Shown here: positions 7,592 to 15,194 of the stretch, piece by piece | How the letters are laid out: every line of letters starts with the position of its first letter | Numbering within the stretch: position 1 is the first letter of the stretch | Assembly: GCA_947624455.1 (NCBI GenBank) | Contig: CANQKL010000011.1 | Coordinates: 1 to 20,083, forward strand | Reading direction: 5' to 3' | From: an uncultured Clostridia bacterium | GTDB taxonomy: Bacteria; Bacillota; Clostridia; UMGS1883 | DNA: 20,083 nt | Notes under the pieces: model-generated | Told to the model about the DNA's origin: nothing | Database searches by the model: none | Seen by the model: the letters and a program-made list of their open reading frames with translations, nothing else | Translations under genes and position numbers: made by a program

Positions 7592-7620
7592 ATTATACAC
7601 CAAATAATTGAAAATTGCAA
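7592..7620 (-). promoter_or_regulatory. SigA-type promoter of the isomerase gene
   Basis: On the minus strand, -35 TTGCAA (7615-7620), a 17-base spacer and a perfect -10 TATAAT (7592-7597), about 35 bases before the start codon. No terminator hairpin separates it from the upstream glycosyltransferase gene, so some read-through is possible. Confidence 0.7.
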
Positions 7621-7633
7621 TAGCCTTTTTTAA

Positions 7634-9061
7634 TTATTTGTCTTTTGTCAATTCTTCGGCCGCGTATTCGGTAAACTCGAACCTGCCCCTGTCCATGTGG
7701 TAGATCAAGACGGGCCGGGCCTTTATATAGAATTCCCTGTCCAGCTCCTCGCTCTCGGCGTCAAATTCAGAGGCAAAAATGAACTTGTCGTACATATGGT
7801 AGATCTTGCTCTTGGTAAGCTTCTCCACAGAAAAGCCGCTGTGACGGCAAAATTCCATGGCCAGCAGCCTGACGGCGTTGGTGAGTTCGGTCTCCCTGGT
7901 CATGGCGCCGGTGTAAACGGCGAGCAGCTTTTTAGCTAAGTCCTCGGCCCCGCTGGTTCGCACCGAACGAACCACGCTGTCGCTGAAAGCCGCCCTTTCT
8001 TCGGGGGCCATGTCCCTGATTTTGCGCAAATAGGCCCCCATCTCGGTGGCGTTATTGAAGGAATAGCCGTTGACCCCGTCCACCACTTGACCGGCGTTGA
8101 GCGGGTCGGTCAAAGCCAGCACCGGCAGGCCCGAGGCCATTCCCTCCAGCATGGAGATGGAATTTGTATCGGAAAGTGAGGCGGTAACATAAATATCCCC
8201 TATGGCCACATATGGAGGCATATCCTCGTGGAGGACTTTGCCGGTGAATATAACGCTGTCCTCAAGGCCCAGCTCCCGAGCCTGGGCCTCCAACTCGGTG
8301 CGGACAGGGCCGTCGCCTATGATGATCAGCCTCAGCTTGTCCTCCGGACGAATAGTCTCCTTCCAGAAGCCGAGGAGTACGTCCACGCTTTTTTCCCGGC
8401 CCAGACGGCCAACGAAGATAGCCACAGTCTCGTCGGCGGCTATGCCCAGCTTCCCGCGCAGGGCGTCCTTGGCCGCCTCGCCCACCGCTCCGGGGCGGAA
8501 GGCGTCCAGCTCGGCGGCGTTGTTTATGACGTGAACAGGCTTGCGCACCCCTATTTCCCGGCAGTACTGGGCCACCTTTTCACTGGGGCCGGTGATAGCG
8601 TCGGCGTGTTCCGCCACAAGCAGAAAGTATTGCCGCGCCAGCTTTGTGGCCGGACGGGACAGGACGCCCGGGGCGATATAGTATACATACTCGTCATACA
8701 TGGTGTGCATGGTGTAGATCATGGGTACATTCAAAAGCTTAGCCATTCGGATGCCGCTCTGGCCCAGACTGAACTCCGTGTGAATGTGTATGATGTCGGG
8801 GCCGAATTCGCGTATTATGTCCCGGCGGTGGCGGCTGATGGGAGAGGAAAGGGGGTATCCGTAGAGCCGTTTCCCTGTTTTCGCCGCCGGACAGTGCAGC
8901 ACGTTATGCTCGTCTACATAGTGATGGGCACATTCGGTATCCCCCGTGACGATCATTACCTCGTGTCCCAAAGCCCGTAGCCCCTGAGCGAGAATCTTTA
9001 TGTGCGTTATGACGCCGTTTATATATGGCTCGTAACATTCTGTAAACATCGCGATCTTCAT
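7634..9061 (-). CDS. GT4-family glycosyltransferase (diacylglycerol glycosyltransferase-like) with C-terminal extension
   Basis: A 475-residue retaining GT-B glycosyltransferase of family GT4. The N-terminal domain begins MKIAMFTECYEPYINGV, with HIHTEF at 92-97. The C-terminal nucleotide-sugar domain shows GRLGREKS (218-225), IIIGDGP (246-252) and the acidic pair D298...E306 followed by GLPVL, where the usual first Glu of EX7E is Asp. The pattern resembles enzymes that glycosylate diacylglycerol or phosphatidylinositol at the inner membrane face. The donor and acceptor cannot be read from the sequence. Residues about 385-475 form an extension beyond the usual GT4 length that I do not recognise. 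It starts 24 bases after the DUF4250 gene with GGAGGAA before ATG, so the two form an operon. Confidence 0.85.
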   Translation of the reverse strand: MKIAMFTECYEPYINGVITHIKILAQGLRALGHEVMIVTGDTECAHHYVDEHNVLHCPAAKTGKRLYGYPLSSPISRHRRDIIREFGPDIIHIHTEFSLGQSGIRMAKLLNVPMIYTMHTMYDEYVYYIAPGVLSRPATKLARQYFLLVAEHADAITGPSEKVAQYCREIGVRKPVHVINNAAELDAFRPGAVGEAAKDALRGKLGIAADETVAIFVGRLGREKSVDVLLGFWKETIRPEDKLRLIIIGDGPVRTELEAQARELGLEDSVIFTGKVLHEDMPPYVAIGDIYVTASLSDTNSISMLEGMASGLPVLALTDPLNAGQVVDGVNGYSFNNATEMGAYLRKIRDMAPEERAAFSDSVVRSVRTSGAEDLAKKLLAVYTGAMTRETELTNAVRLLAMEFCRHSGFSVEKLTKSKIYHMYDKFIFASEFDAESEELDREFYIKARPVLIYHMDRGRFEFTEYAAEELTKDK

Positions 9062-9085
9062 GTAAATTCCTCCGTAGATTTTCTG

Positions 9086-9265
9086 TCATGCTTTTATAAA
9101 GCGGTTCGTAACGCTGTCATATTTATAGCCCGACTCCCTCATGGCGGCGGTCAGTTCGTTCTCGTCCTCGTCCAGATCGTCGCAGAGAGCCGCCAGCGAG
9201 GGATAGAAATCCCTGAGTTTTGTATTCAGCAGACTTAAAAGTATATTTGGGTCCTTTGGAAGCAT
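9086..9265 (-). CDS. DUF4250 domain-containing small protein
   Basis: A 59-residue protein beginning MLPKDPNILLSLLNTKLRDFY, the pattern of the DUF4250 family, whose function is unknown. The start at 9265 is set by AAAAGGAG with 8-base spacing and by family length. The frame is open further upstream, but that part overlaps the promoter and shows no family similarity. It contains an acidic stretch, DDLDEDENE, and a short C-terminal GYKYDSVTNRF. It is first gene of an operon with the glycosyltransferase and diverges from zapA. Confidence 0.85.
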   Translation of the reverse strand: MLPKDPNILLSLLNTKLRDFYPSLAALCDDLDEDENELTAAMRESGYKYDSVTNRFIKA

Positions 9266-9294
9266 AACATCACTCCTTTTTATTTCTTTAGAAT

Positions 9295-9323
9295 ATTTTA
9301 CCACAGTTTTTTTAAAAAAGCAA
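9295..9323 (-). promoter_or_regulatory. Promoter of the DUF4250-glycosyltransferase operon
   Basis: On the minus strand, -35 TTGCTT (9318-9323), a 17-base spacer and -10 TAAAAT (9295-9300), about 30 bases before the start codon. It lies back to back with the zapA promoter. Confidence 0.6.
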
Positions 9324-9333
9324 ATAAAAAATG

Positions 9334-9362
9334 TTGATTTATGATGGCGAATGTAGTATAAT
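9334..9362 (+). promoter_or_regulatory. Promoter of zapA and the genes after it
   Basis: -35 TTGATT (9334-9339), a 17-base spacer and -10 TATAAT (9357-9362). The two -35 boxes of this divergent pair are only 10 bases apart, so polymerases may compete for the region. Confidence 0.7.
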
Positions 9363-9397
9363 ATGATTGTAATATTGTAGATAAGGCGGGGAGATCC

Positions 9398-9823
9398 ATG
9401 GAAGAAACAAGAGAAGTCAACGAGACTGTCCGCGAGGTAAAGGAAGAAAGGGTTAAAACGGTAGTAAAGATAAACAACGCGGAATATACTATCGTCAGTA
9501 CCGCTCCTGAAGAATATGTTCGGAGCGTGTCCTACTATGTGGATAAGAAAATCAGAGAAATGACCGCCCATGACCGGCGGCTCTCCACCTCTATGGCGGC
9601 GGTGCTGGCCTGCGTCAATATCGCCGACGAGCTGTTCCAGTTGAAGGATGAGAACGCCGAAACCACAAAGAAGCTGCTGGAGCTGGCTGACGAGGCCGGG
9701 GAAAATAAGCTGCTGTTAGATAAGCGTACCGCCGAAAATACCAAGCTCAGCAATGAAAATCAGGCTTTGCGCATCAGCATAGCCCGGTTGGAAACCGAGC
9801 TTAAGCACGCAAAAAAGCAGTGA
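9398..9823 (+). CDS. zapA: Cell division protein ZapA
   Basis: A 141-residue ZapA-like protein, which promotes FtsZ protofilament bundling at midcell. Residues about 20-75 hold the ZapA core: VVKINNAEYTIVS, then EEYVRSVSYYVDKKIREM, then a helix with MAAVLACVNIADELF. Residues about 78-140 form a heptad-like coiled coil rich in Glu, Lys and Leu, as expected for ZapA dimers. The first 18 residues are a highly charged extension. GGGGAG lies 5 bases before ATG 9398. Its TGA overlaps the ATG of the U32 gene by one base (TGATG), so the two are translationally coupled, an arrangement I recall from other Clostridia. Confidence 0.88.
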   Translation: MEETREVNETVREVKEERVKTVVKINNAEYTIVSTAPEEYVRSVSYYVDKKIREMTAHDRRLSTSMAAVLACVNIADELFQLKDENAETTKKLLELADEAGENKLLLDKRTAENTKLSNENQALRISIARLETELKHAKKQ

Positions 9824-11871
9824 TGAAAGGCCATAAGACCGAACTGCTGTCCCCTGCCGGAAGCTTTGAGGCCCTGCGGGCGGCGGTTCAGAACGGGGCC
9901 GACGCGGTGTACGTGGGGGCCAAGCGATTCAGCGCTCGGCAAAACGCCCAAAATTTTACCGATGAAGAACTGGCCTCGGCGGCGGAGTACTGCCGCGTAA
10001 GAGGAGCTAAGCTGTATCTGACCCTTAACACCCTCATGCGCCCCGGCGAGGAAAAGGCTGTGGCCGAAGAGATCGTCTCGGCCGCCAAGGCTGGCGTTGA
10101 CGGCTTGATAATTCAGGACCTTGGAGTTGCGCGGCTGGCGCAAAGCGTCTGTCCCGGGCTGGAACGCCACGCCAGCACTCAGCTCAGCGCCCACAGCGCG
10201 GCGGACGTGCTGTCCCTGATGGACAAGGGCTTTTCCCGCGTGGTACTCAGCCGGGAGCTTTCCCGGGAAGAAATAGAAAAAATTTATGCCGAAACCGGCT
10301 GTGAGCTGGAGGCTTTCGTTCACGGAGCCATTTGCGTCAGCTTTTCCGGCCGCTGCCTTATGAGCAGCTTTATCGGCGGCCGCAGCGGCAACCGAGGGGT
10401 TTGCGCCCAGCCCTGCCGGCAGAAATACGCCTGCCAGGGCCAGAGCGGCTATTTCCTCAGTCCCAGAGATCTGTGCCTTGTGGATAGGCTGACCGACATG
10501 GCGAGGGCCGGGATTGTCAGCTTTAAAATCGAGGGGCGGATGAAAAGCCCCGAGTACGTGGCCGCCGTGACCGACGTTTACCGCCGGGCTTTGGACGGGG
10601 AACCGGTCACGGACAGGGACAGGGCGCGGTTAAGGGACATTTTCTCCAGGGGCGGCAGTTTTACGGAAGGGTATTTTTCCGGGCTCAACACTCCGGAAAT
10701 TCTAAATACGAAGCTATCGAATGATAACATTTCATCGGGAGCGCCGAAGGAACTGCTGGCCCAGGTGAGCGGCACCTATCGGGAAGGAATCGAACGTGGG
10801 CGCGTGGGCGTCAGTCTGCGATTTTTTGCCCGCGCTGGGGAAGACCTGGTATTGGAAGCGAGCGACAGCGACGCAAACCGCGTCAGGGTCGTGGGTTCCG
10901 TACCCTTGCCCGCGCAAAAAGCCCCTCTTACCGCTGAAAACGCGGCCCGCAGCCTGACTAAGACCGGTGGAACCCCGTATTTTATAAGCGATTTTACAGC
11001 CGATATAGGGGAGGGGCTGTTTGTCTCCGCGGCGGAACTCAACCGTCTGCGCCGAACCTGTCTTGACAGGCTGACCGAGCAAAGGAGCCGACGGCCTGAA
11101 CTGCCGGTCTTTGGCTTTGAGTGGGCGTATCGCGGCGTTCCCGCCAGTAGGCAGGAGCTATATGCTTCTGTAATTGATATGTCACAGCTTGAAGGCGCCG
11201 GGGACGCGGATAAAATAATAGTCCCCATTGACTTTATGGACAAAATACCGTATAATGAAAAATATATTCCATCTCTGCCGCAGATAATTCTGGACGGCGA
11301 GGCGGTTCGCCGCCAACTGGCGGCTCTGCCGAAGGGTACGGAGGTCTATACCTCCACTCTCGGCGGCCTAAGCTTGATACGGGAAGCGGGACTTCGGGCC
11401 AGGGGGGATTTCGGACTAAACGTCAGCAACGCCGCAGCGGCCAGCCTTTTGGCGGCTGAAGCCGTGAGCCTGACCCTTTCCCCTGAGCTGAATTTTCGGG
11501 AAATACGGAAATTGGCCGAGTCGTCGCCTGTGCCGGTGGAGGCGCTGGCCTATGGCCGCCAGCTTGTGATGGTCAGCCGAGCCTGCATCATTAGGGCGGT
11601 TCGGGGCCGGTGCGACTGCCGGAGAATTCTGTTAAAGGACAAAACTGGGGCGGAGTTCCCAGTTTTTGGGGATACGCGGACGCACTTGAACACCGTTTAC
11701 AATTCCCGGCCTACATTTATGGCCGACCGACTGGAACAGCTTCGGAAATGCGGAGCCGCCGTACTGCGGCTGACCTTTACTGACGAGGGGGCCGACGCCG
11801 TAAGGGAAACGGTCGAAAAGTACAGGAAGGGCGGGGAAGTCCCGAACCTGTTCACAAGAGGATATTTTTAA
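9823..11871 (+). CDS. U32 family 'peptidase' protein, RlhA-like (tRNA/rRNA hydroxylation type)
   Basis: A 682-residue U32 family protein. The family signature is at 163-178 (EAFVHGAICVSFSGRC), with cysteines C171, C178, C194, C198 and C204, several of which probably bind an iron-sulfur cluster as in UbiU/UbiV. KIEGRMKSPEYVA follows. The central part (about 320-430) resembles the DUF3656 region found in RlhA, which hydroxylates a cytidine of 23S rRNA. The C-terminal part has CIIRAVRGRCDC and ends LFTRGYF as in full-length members. The peptidase label is historical; an RNA hydroxylation role is likelier, but which RNA is uncertain. I take ATG 9823 rather than GTG 9820, since ATG overlaps the zapA stop. 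No clear ribosome binding site is visible, consistent with coupling to zapA. Confidence 0.85.
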   Translation: MKGHKTELLSPAGSFEALRAAVQNGADAVYVGAKRFSARQNAQNFTDEELASAAEYCRVRGAKLYLTLNTLMRPGEEKAVAEEIVSAAKAGVDGLIIQDLGVARLAQSVCPGLERHASTQLSAHSAADVLSLMDKGFSRVVLSRELSREEIEKIYAETGCELEAFVHGAICVSFSGRCLMSSFIGGRSGNRGVCAQPCRQKYACQGQSGYFLSPRDLCLVDRLTDMARAGIVSFKIEGRMKSPEYVAAVTDVYRRALDGEPVTDRDRARLRDIFSRGGSFTEGYFSGLNTPEILNTKLSNDNISSGAPKELLAQVSGTYREGIERGRVGVSLRFFARAGEDLVLEASDSDANRVRVVGSVPLPAQKAPLTAENAARSLTKTGGTPYFISDFTADIGEGLFVSAAELNRLRRTCLDRLTEQRSRRPELPVFGFEWAYRGVPASRQELYASVIDMSQLEGAGDADKIIVPIDFMDKIPYNEKYIPSLPQIILDGEAVRRQLAALPKGTEVYTSTLGGLSLIREAGLRARGDFGLNVSNAAAASLLAAEAVSLTLSPELNFREIRKLAESSPVPVEALAYGRQLVMVSRACIIRAVRGRCDCRRILLKDKTGAEFPVFGDTRTHLNTVYNSRPTFMADRLEQLRKCGAAVLRLTFTDEGADAVRETVEKYRKGGEVPNLFTRGYF

Positions 11872-11897
11872 AGAAAAAATAAAAAAGGAGTAAAAAA

Positions 11898-13247
11898 ATG
11901 GGCAGATTATTCGGAACGGACGGCGTTCGCGGAGTGGCCAACAAGGAGCTTACCGCGGAGCTGGCTTTGAAAATAGGACGTGCGGGCGCGTATGTGCTGG
12001 GCAAGGAGAAAAACGGACGCGCAAGAATACTTATCGGCATGGACACCCGCATTAGCGGACCTATGCTGGAGGCGGCCCTTGTGGCGGGAGTCTGCGGAGT
12101 AGGGGCGGAGGTAGTCTGCCTTGGCGTCGCGCCAACGCCAGCGGTGGCCTATCTGACCCGAACCCACGGCTTTGACGCGGGCATCGTGGTCTCCGCCTCC
12201 CACAACAGCTTTGAATTCAACGGCATAAAGTTTTTTAACTCTCAGGGCTACAAGCTCCCCGATTCCACCGAGGACGAGATCGAGCGGCTCATACTCGGCG
12301 AGGACGAGATGCCCGAGCTCCCCACTCACGGCGGCATAGGAACGGTTCGCCGTGCGGAGCATATGGTGGATGAATATATCAATTTCGCCATCTCCACCGT
12401 AAATGTGGATCTTCACGGCAAAAAAATAGCCCTCGACTGCGCCAACGGCGCGTCCTCCACTACCAGTCCGACCGCCTTCCGCCGCCTTGGAGCCGAGGTG
12501 TTGATCATACATAACGACCCCGACGGGGTGAACATAAACAACAACTGCGGCTCCACTCACATAGGGGGGCTGCAAAGGTTTGTCACCGACAACGGCTGCG
12601 ACCTGGGCTTTGCCTTTGACGGCGACGCCGATCGGGTGCTGGCGGTGGACAACAAGGGCAACCTCATTGACGGCGATGTAATTATGGCCGTTTGCGGAAA
12701 CTATCTGAAAAAGAAGGGCCTCTTGAGGGGAAATACCATTGTGGCAACGGTAATGAGCAATTTGGGACTGTTCATCATGGGCGAGAAAAACGGGATAAAC
12801 ATTCCCCGCACCAAGGTGGGCGACCGATATGTTCTGGAGGAAATGCTTCGCTGCGGCTATTGCCTGGGCGGGGAGCAGAGCGGACACATAATATTTTTGG
12901 AACACAACACCACCGGCGACGGTTTGGTAAGCGCACTCAACTTTGCTCAGGTGGTTCAGGAGAGCGGTAAGACCGTGGAGGAGCTGTGCAGTATAATCAC
13001 TATCCTTCCCCAGGTGCTGGAAAACGCGAAGGTGGCGAAAAGCGGGGACGACCGCTATGCCTCCGATCCTGAAATTACCGCCGAAATTGACAGGCTTGAG
13101 GCCAAATTCAGCGGCCGGGGCCGGGTACTCATCCGCCCCAGCGGCACCGAACCTCTCGTGAGGGTGATGATCGAGGGAGAGAATATAGACGAGATATCCG
13201 CCGACGCTAAGGTTCTGAAGGAACTTATTGAACGAAATTTAGGTTAA
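11898..13247 (+). CDS. glmM: Phosphoglucosamine mutase
   Basis: A 449-residue enzyme converting glucosamine-6-phosphate to glucosamine-1-phosphate, the step before UDP-GlcNAc for peptidoglycan. It opens MGRLFGTDGVRG. The phosphoserine loop is SASHN (99-103, S101 catalytic), the Mg2+ loop DGDADR (241-246), the sugar loop GGEQSGH (324-330) and the phosphate-binding loop RPSGTEP (413-419). All four alpha-phosphohexomutase domains are present at normal length. AAAAGGAG lies 7 bases before ATG. It follows the U32 gene by 26 bases with no visible promoter or terminator, so it is probably in the zapA operon. No glmS-type ribozyme or other leader is seen. Confidence 0.96.
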   Translation: MGRLFGTDGVRGVANKELTAELALKIGRAGAYVLGKEKNGRARILIGMDTRISGPMLEAALVAGVCGVGAEVVCLGVAPTPAVAYLTRTHGFDAGIVVSASHNSFEFNGIKFFNSQGYKLPDSTEDEIERLILGEDEMPELPTHGGIGTVRRAEHMVDEYINFAISTVNVDLHGKKIALDCANGASSTTSPTAFRRLGAEVLIIHNDPDGVNINNNCGSTHIGGLQRFVTDNGCDLGFAFDGDADRVLAVDNKGNLIDGDVIMAVCGNYLKKKGLLRGNTIVATVMSNLGLFIMGEKNGINIPRTKVGDRYVLEEMLRCGYCLGGEQSGHIIFLEHNTTGDGLVSALNFAQVVQESGKTVEELCSIITILPQVLENAKVAKSGDDRYASDPEITAEIDRLEAKFSGRGRVLIRPSGTEPLVRVMIEGENIDEISADAKVLKELIERNLG

Positions 13248-13296
13248 AGTCTCGCCCTTGAAATATTTATATGGATGATAAAAGGCTGGAGCCGAA

Positions 13297-14784
13297 ATGA
13301 ATTATAGCGATTACGATGAGTATTTCAACAAGGAAAACTACTTCCTCCCCTGGAACAGCCTGACCGAGGCGCAGCTGGAGGAGCAGAGGAAGTTCCAAGC
13401 CGAACTCAGCCGCCGCGCGGGCTTTGAGTTCGGCCTGGATTGCGTAGTCTCCCCAGAGGCCCATATTTACGAAGTGCGGCGGGCCAAGGTGGGAAACGGC
13501 GTAAAAATAGGCAGCCACGCTCTGCTGCGGCGGCTGGAGCTTGAAATGGGCGATAACTGCACCGTCAATTCCTACGCCGTTATACAGGGCAAGGTCACGG
13601 TGGGCAGCCAAGTCAGCATAGCTCCGGGAGCCAAGCTTTTCGGTGAAAATCACAACTTTGACCGAACCGATATCCCTTTCAAGCTTCAGGGCAATCGGCG
13701 TGACGGCATTGTCATAGGCGACGACGTGTGGATAGGCGCGGACGTGATAATAGTAGACGGGGTCAGGGTAGGCAGCCATGTGGTGCTTGCCGCCGGAGCC
13801 GTGGTAGTGAAGGATATTCCCGACTATGCCCTCGCCGGGGGAAATCCGGCCAAAGTCCTTCGGGACAGGAGGGCGGCACTGAAGGACAGCCCTGAAATAG
13901 AAAAGCTGACGGCCGACTTTGGCCGCTCCGCCCGAAATCAGTGGAGAGCGGCGGCGCAGAGCTGCGCCGGTGAGCTTTCCGACGGAGAGATCCGTCCGTG
14001 GTGCGACGGGGCTGAGATAGCGGCAATGTTCGATGAGAAACCTCCCTTCCTGAATAGGGAGGACTATATAAAAAAGCTCCATTCCATGGAGAAGGACAGC
14101 CACAGCTATGAGACGGTGATGTCTCTTGGTTATGCTTTGCGCGCCCTTGGGGACGGGCTTTCCGCCCCTTTTAGTTACGTGGACGCCTTAGACGCGGACA
14201 AATATCTGTCCTCACTGTCCTGGGATAGCGACCCCTGGGACGCCGGACACAATACGGATATTTTGGCCACGGCCATGTATTTCAATAAGACCCGGTTCGG
14301 CAAACCAATACCCGAGGCCGCGCTTTTCGATTGGCTGGGCAGGCGCATAATGCCCCAGACCGGCCTTTGGGGCGGCGGCAGCCTGAACCTGCGTATCAAC
14401 GGCTGGTATAGAACTGTCAGAGGCAGCTACGGTCAGTTCGGCCTGCCGCTGCCTTACGCGGAAAACACTATTGACTCGGCTCTGCTCCACAGCGGCGGAG
14501 ACTATGAATTTAACGCCTGCAACGTACTGGACATAATCTATCCGCTTTGGCTTTGCGGCAGACAGACCGATCACCGCCGCAGCGAGGGACAAGCCTGGGC
14601 GCTGGGGATTCTTCGCCGCGTAATTCCCCTTTGGAGGCCGGGCTTCGGCTTTGCGCCGGAGAAAGATCCTGTGACTCTCAAGGGTACGGAAATGTGGCTT
14701 TCTATCATTTACAACATATGTAAGTATCTGGAAAAAGAAGAACTTTTGGGCTACGTGCCAAAAGGTGTACATAAAATTGATTGA
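13297..14784 (+). CDS. Hexapeptide-repeat acyltransferase fused to an unassigned C-terminal domain
   Basis: A 495-residue two-part protein. Residues about 45-190 form a left-handed beta-helix O-acetyltransferase: hexapeptide repeats such as VGNGVKIGSHALL, the likely catalytic His in GENHNF (H119), a PFKLQG loop, IGDDVWIGADVII and the closing GNPAKVLRD. Residues about 265-490 are a mostly helical domain rich in Trp, Gly and Tyr (WDSDPWDAGHNTDI, MPQTGLWGG, GSYGQFGLPLPYAENTIDSALLH, a final GTEMWLSIIYNICKYL). TGLWGG faintly recalls the repeats of prenyltransferase/terpene-cyclase alpha-alpha toroids, but I cannot assign it. Together they may modify a cell-surface glycan or natural product. GGAG precedes ATG by 9 bases. 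The gene is 49 bases after glmM, probably co-transcribed. Confidence 0.75.
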   Translation: MNYSDYDEYFNKENYFLPWNSLTEAQLEEQRKFQAELSRRAGFEFGLDCVVSPEAHIYEVRRAKVGNGVKIGSHALLRRLELEMGDNCTVNSYAVIQGKVTVGSQVSIAPGAKLFGENHNFDRTDIPFKLQGNRRDGIVIGDDVWIGADVIIVDGVRVGSHVVLAAGAVVVKDIPDYALAGGNPAKVLRDRRAALKDSPEIEKLTADFGRSARNQWRAAAQSCAGELSDGEIRPWCDGAEIAAMFDEKPPFLNREDYIKKLHSMEKDSHSYETVMSLGYALRALGDGLSAPFSYVDALDADKYLSSLSWDSDPWDAGHNTDILATAMYFNKTRFGKPIPEAALFDWLGRRIMPQTGLWGGGSLNLRINGWYRTVRGSYGQFGLPLPYAENTIDSALLHSGGDYEFNACNVLDIIYPLWLCGRQTDHRRSEGQAWALGILRRVIPLWRPGFGFAPEKDPVTLKGTEMWLSIIYNICKYLEKEELLGYVPKGVHKID

Positions 14785-14815
14785 CAAGCCTTACAAATTT
14801 TGATAATTTTTTTTG

Positions 14816-14843
14816 TTGACTTTTTACAAAAATGTGGTATAAT
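14816..14843 (+). promoter_or_regulatory. Promoter P1 upstream of rnj
   Basis: -35 TTGACT (14816-14821), a 16-base spacer and an extended -10 TGGTATAAT whose TATAAT is at 14838-14843. It overlaps the first unit of the tandem repeat array, so transcripts from it carry all the units. Start codon is about 350 bases downstream. Confidence 0.7.
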
Positions 14844-15046
14844 ATTTTATAGATTTGCTTCGCAAAAATGCCCTTGCAAGCAAGCATTTTTGCTCATGGT
14901 ATAATATTTATAGATTTGCTGCGTATGCCCTTGCAAGCAAGCATTTTTGCTCATGGTATAATATTTATAGATTTGCTGCGTATGCCCTTGCAAGCATTTT
15001 GGCTCATAGTGAAATATTTTCGTGGATTTACTGCGCTTTTTCCGCG
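14836..15046 (+). repeat. Tandem repeat array, each full unit with an extended -10 box
   Basis: Three contiguous units: 14836-14897 (62 bases), 14898-14954 (57) and 14955-15007 (53), then a decayed fourth at 15008-15046. Each full unit starts GGTATAATATT, continues ATAGATTTGCT, has CCCTTGCAAGC near the middle and ends GCTCAT. TGGTATAAT recurs with TATAAT at 14838, 14900 and 14957, each an extended -10 box. Unit 1 also contains a 10-bp hairpin (GCAAAAATGC 14862-14871 with GCATTTTTGC 14884-14893); the left arm is altered in units 2 and 3. Small open frames across the array are repeat artefacts. There are no spacers, so it is not CRISPR. With the rnj leader it fills the gap between 14784 and 15195. 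Confidence 0.8.
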
Positions 15047-15098
15047 CATTAATTCTCTCGGGCCAGGGCTTCTGGCTGATAAAAGTTATGTTCTGGAA

Positions 15099-15163
15099 AT
15101 AAAATAAAGTTTCAGGTTCTGCATATTTGCGAAAATTTGCATTTAATTTTCGCTTTATTTTAT
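15099..15163 (+). promoter_or_regulatory. Structured 5' leader of rnj with terminator-like hairpin
   Basis: An inner hairpin (GCGAAAATT 15129-15137, loop TGCATTT, AATTTTCGC 15145-15153) is followed by TTTATTTTAT, as in an intrinsic terminator. An outer 11-bp helix, ATAAAATAAAG (15099-15109) with CTTTATTTTAT (15153-15163), can pair that same T-rich tract. The leader ends 31 bases before the rnj start codon. This could be an attenuator or a site through which RNase J levels feed back on its own mRNA. Only the pairing is seen; the regulation is inferred. Confidence 0.5.
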
Positions 15164-15194
15164 ATTGCGTATTATTAAGAAAACGGAGGTTTAT

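Noticed and set aside
11872..11897. glmS-type ribozyme or separate promoter before glmM
   Set aside because: Only 26 A-rich bases are present, enough for a ribosome binding site only.
11907..12905. Minus-strand open frame of 332 codons opposite glmM; also 5494-6624 and 18126-18869
   Set aside because: These are shadows of well-supported genes on the plus strand, with no family similarity.
14836..15007. CRISPR array
   Set aside because: The units are contiguous, 53-62 bases, with no unique spacers and no cas genes.
14855..15107. Two overlapping small plus-strand open frames upstream of rnj with repeated peptide
   Set aside because: The repetition comes from the tandem DNA repeat and the frames overlap promoter boxes.
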